In this document: positions 6,993 through 8,676 of the stretch, piece by piece
How positions within the stretch are numbered: the stretch's first letter is position 1
How the letters are laid out: each line of letters begins with the position of its first letter
Assembly (NCBI GenBank): GCA_949841235.1
Contig: CATKZA010000051.1
Location: 1-8,676, forward strand
Length of the DNA stretch: 8,676 bases
Direction of reading: 5' to 3'
From: an uncultured Clostridiaceae bacterium
Lineage (GTDB): Bacteria; Bacillota; Clostridia; Lachnospirales; Lachnospiraceae
The notes under the pieces: model-generated
The model's database searches: none
What the model saw: only the letters and a program-made list of their open reading frames with translations
What the model was told of the DNA's origin: nothing
Translations under genes and position numbers: made by a program

Positions 6993-7661
6993 ATGGAGAG
7001 GAAGATTGGCAGGGTGATGGATCAGACCCAGGTGCCCCTTCATCTGAGACAGACTGTGTGCGAGGAGATGCGCCATGGGATACAGGTGAGCAATCTGGCC
7101 CGGATGATCGGGGAAGAGATGGGGGAGACGCAGGATTTTTGCAATAAATTGGAAGTGGCCGGCGTGGTGCATGATATCGGCAAGCTGCGGCTGACCCAGT
7201 ATCTCTATTCGGACGATGGATTGATGGTAGAGCAGATGAAGTATGTGAGGCAGCATGCGGCCCAGAGCTTTGAGATTCTCCAGAACACGGAAATTGACGA
7301 GGACATTGCCTGGGCGGTGTTCCATCACCATGAGAATTACGATGGCTCCGGCTATCCCGATAATCTGCGGGGAGGTGCGATTCCTCTGATGTCCCGGGTT
7401 CTGCGGGTGTGCGATGTGTTTATCGCGCTGATTACCAACAGGAGTTATCGCAAGGCTTTTGATGCGAGGACGGCAATGGAGATTATGATTGACGAGGTGA
7501 AGGATTATGACATGCAGGTGTTTCTGGCATTCCAGAGGGTGATTCACCGGAGGGGACTGATGGATGACGGCGGAGAGGTTTTTAATAAGGCCAGAAGCGA
7601 GAGGCAGATAGAAACGCTGTCCCTCTTCGATCGGGAGCTGCAGCTTCTGCTTTCCTTATAA
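6993..7661 (+). CDS. Stand-alone HD-GYP-type phosphohydrolase domain protein
   Basis: The 222-residue cytoplasmic protein is almost all HD-GYP domain. Expected metal ligands and signature residues are visible: His28, HDIGK (60-64), His88, the HHHEN run (111-115) followed by DGSGYP (117-122), LRGGAIPLMSRVLRVCDVF with Asp141, and the downstream RSYRKA (150-155). Known active HD-GYP proteins hydrolyse c-di-GMP, and some act on other cyclic dinucleotides, using a two- or three-iron centre. Here no sensor, receiver or membrane segment precedes the domain, so regulation must come from expression, a partner or substrate level. The C-terminal 40 residues (RSERQIETLSLFDRELQLLL) look helical and might mediate dimers. 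It is probably coupled to hemZ through the shared ribosome site. It sits where Firmicutes often have hisS before aspS. Substrate is inferred, not seen; a degenerate signalling role is possible. Confidence 0.88.
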   Translation: MERKIGRVMDQTQVPLHLRQTVCEEMRHGIQVSNLARMIGEEMGETQDFCNKLEVAGVVHDIGKLRLTQYLYSDDGLMVEQMKYVRQHAAQSFEILQNTEIDEDIAWAVFHHHENYDGSGYPDNLRGGAIPLMSRVLRVCDVFIALITNRSYRKAFDARTAMEIMIDEVKDYDMQVFLAFQRVIHRRGLMDDGGEVFNKARSERQIETLSLFDRELQLLLSL

Positions 7662-7663
7662 AA

Positions 7664-7692
7664 TTGACTTCTATGGGGAATCACGGTATAAT
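7664..7692 (+). promoter_or_regulatory. Sigma-A-type promoter for aspS
   Basis: A -35 box TTGACT (7664-7669) and a perfect -10 box TATAAT (7687-7692) are separated by the ideal 17 bp. The -35 begins three bases after the stop of the HD-GYP gene. Transcription should start near 7698-7700, leaving a leader of about 147 nt before aspS. There is no extended TG motif. Confidence 0.85.
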
Positions 7693-7697
7693 AAGGG

Positions 7698-7845
7698 ACG
7701 TTTGTGCCATTGCATGTGGCAGTATGATTTTAATTGATAATTTGCATTCGGAGCGGAGAAGAAGCTGAGGTGGCGCAGGCTATCCGCTGGCAGGTCTGGG
7801 ATTGGATGAAGGTTTCGCAGACGAAGAAAGGAGTATGGAATAGAT
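7698..7845 (+). promoter_or_regulatory. Structured 5' leader of aspS, class unknown
   Basis: Three possible stems were found by eye. TGCCA at 7705-7709 pairs with TGGCA at 7717-7721. AGCGGA at 7752-7757 pairs with TCCGCT at 7783-7788, with an inner bulged AGCTG against CAGGCT. GTCTG at 7794-7798 pairs with CAGAC at 7818-7822, closing just before the ribosome site. The loop of the second holds AGGTGGC (7768-7774), which resembles the beginning of a T-box core and whose TGGC could match a tRNA-Asp GCCA end. However, the ACCGCG that should follow, a specifier stem and a terminator are all absent. The length is short for a T-box. Control of aspS at the RNA level is possible but unproven. Confidence 0.4.
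7828..7833 (+). promoter_or_regulatory. Ribosome binding site of aspS, unusually far from the start
   Basis: AAGGAG lies 12 bases before the ATG at 7846, longer than the usual five to nine. A nearer ATG at 7835 is followed at once by GAA TAG, so it cannot start aspS. The next in-frame ATG at 7858 is too far away. Confidence 0.6.
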
Positions 7846-8676
7846 ATGGCTGAATCAATGAAGGGCTTGAAGCGTACTTGCCGTTTGGCAGAACTGGGCG
7901 AGGAGAATGTGGGGGAGACTGTCACCGTCATGGGATGGGTGCAGAAGCAGAGGAACAAGGGGGGCATCATCTTCGTGGACATGCGTGACCGCTCAGGGAT
8001 TCTCCAAGTGATTTTTGAGGATGGGGAAATTGATTCTGAGGGGTTCGCCAAGGCGGAGAAACTCCGCAGCGAGTTTGTCATCGCAGTGACGGGGAAGGTG
8101 ACCTTGCGCTCTGGGGCAGCCAATGAAAACTTGAAGACCGGCACCATCGAGGTGCGGGCAGAGAGCGTCCGCATTCTCTCCGAGTCGGAGACGCCGCCCT
8201 TTCCCATTGAGTCGGAGAGCAAGACCAAGGAGGAATTGCGCCTGAAATACCGTTATCTGGATTTGAGGCGGCCAGACTTGCAGAGCAATTTGATTATGAG
8301 AAGCCGGGTGGCTACGCTGATTCGCCAGTTTTTGGCTGAGGAGGGATTTCTAGAGATTGAGACGCCCATGCTTACCAAGAGCACGCCGGAGGGGGCTAGG
8401 GATTATCTTGTGCCCAGTCGGGTGCATCCGGGGAATTTTTATGCCCTGCCCCAGTCGCCCCAGCTGTTCAAGCAGCTGCTGATGTGTTCTGGATATGACA
8501 GGTATTTCCAGATTGCCAGATGCTTCCGGGATGAGGATTTGCGTGCTGACAGGCAGCCGGAATTTACCCAGGTGGATATGGAACTATCCTTTGTGGATGA
8601 GGAGGACGTGATGGATGTGAATGAGCGCCTCCTGCAAAAACTTTTTAAAGAAGTATTGGATGTGGAGGTGTCTCTG
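7846..8676 (+). CDS. aspS: Aspartyl-tRNA synthetase, N-terminal 277 residues (3' truncated)
   Basis: The enzyme charges tRNA-Asp with aspartate in the cytosol. The frame runs open from ATG 7846 to the right edge; full bacterial AspRS is about 590 residues. Seen here: the N-terminal OB-fold anticodon-binding domain (about 7-112) with GWVQKQRNKGG and VDMRDRSGILQV; the start of the class II catalytic domain with YRYLDLRRP (136-143); the flipping-loop segment STPEGARDYLVPSR (179-192); the aspartate-pocket QSPQLFKQLLM (203-213); and motif 2 with RCFRDEDLRADRQPEFTQ (225-242). The bacterial insertion domain and motif 3 lie beyond the window. No frameshift or missing motif residue is seen. It has its own consensus promoter and a folded leader, unlike the close spacing upstream, which suggests separate expression control. 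hisS, the frequent partner just upstream, is absent. Confidence 0.97.
   Translation, partial: MAESMKGLKRTCRLAELGEENVGETVTVMGWVQKQRNKGGIIFVDMRDRSGILQVIFEDGEIDSEGFAKAEKLRSEFVIAVTGKVTLRSGAANENLKTGTIEVRAESVRILSESETPPFPIESESKTKEELRLKYRYLDLRRPDLQSNLIMRSRVATLIRQFLAEEGFLEIETPMLTKSTPEGARDYLVPSRVHPGNFYALPQSPQLFKQLLMCSGYDRYFQIARCFRDEDLRADRQPEFTQVDMELSFVDEEDVMDVNERLLQKLFKEVLDVEVSL

Noticed and set aside
6915..7547. 210-codon minus-strand frame opposite the HD-GYP gene
   Set aside because: The composition is shadow-like (many His, Ile, Pro) and the + strand frame has full family motifs and a perfect ribosome site.
7768..7788. T-box riboswitch for aspS
   Set aside because: Only AGGTGGC resembles the T-box core; the ACCGCG continuation, a specifier stem and a terminator helix are missing, and the leader is short. 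It is kept as an open question, not a call.
7724..7853. Short upstream frames in the aspS leader (ATG 7724, 14 codons; ATG 7806, 15 codons; ATG GAA TAG at 7835)
   Set aside because: None has a well-placed ribosome site, and the first holds just one Asp codon, so an attenuation leader peptide is not supported.

Overview
The window looks like a chromosomal segment from a moderately GC-rich member of the Clostridia, most likely a Lachnospiraceae-type gut anaerobe. This is inferred from strong GGAGG/AGGTGA ribosome binding sites, a Clostridia-style membrane-anchored C39 peptidase, an oxygen-independent radical-SAM HemZ, and the order rel - metallo-beta-lactamase-fold gene - hemZ - (tRNA synthetase), which I recall as common in that group. 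All genes are on the + strand and closely packed. I could not find a convincing Rho-independent terminator in any gap, so long read-through transcripts are likely.

Layout. Positions 2-874 hold the C-terminal part of a CDP-glycerol glycerophosphotransferase-like protein (teichoic-acid-type polymer synthesis), cut by the left edge. After a 110-bp gap comes an unrecognised 58-residue acidic protein (985-1161). Next is a membrane-anchored C39-type cysteine peptidase homologue (1224-2162), then a full-length bifunctional Rel/SpoT (p)ppGpp synthetase-hydrolase (2201-4504). A spacer with three 37-bp tandem units precedes a glyoxalase-II-like metallo-hydrolase (4687-5337). A second spacer with 34-bp tandem units overlaps that gene's stop codon and leads to hemZ (5438-6985). 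A compact stand-alone HD-GYP-type protein (6993-7661) follows, with its ribosome binding site built across the hemZ stop codon. A consensus sigma-A promoter (TTGACT, 17 bp, TATAAT) starts 3 bp after that gene and drives a structured leader of about 147 nt before aspS (7846 to the right edge, first 277 codons).

Functional themes. The core is housekeeping: stringent-response alarmone turnover (Rel), a metal-dependent hydrolase, a radical-SAM tetrapyrrole-type enzyme and aspartyl-tRNA synthetase. The HD-GYP protein adds a possible cyclic-dinucleotide phosphodiesterase, next door but one to Rel's neighbourhood. In many Firmicutes dtd follows rel and hisS precedes aspS. Neither is present here; tandem repeats sit in the first place and the HD-GYP gene in the second.

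I do not see a mobile element, defence system, CRISPR array, tRNA or rRNA. The points most worth a second look are the 34-37-bp tandem duplications in consecutive spacers, the private promoter and folded leader of aspS, and the stand-alone HD-GYP gene at the usual hisS position. None amounts to a clearly new biological system.
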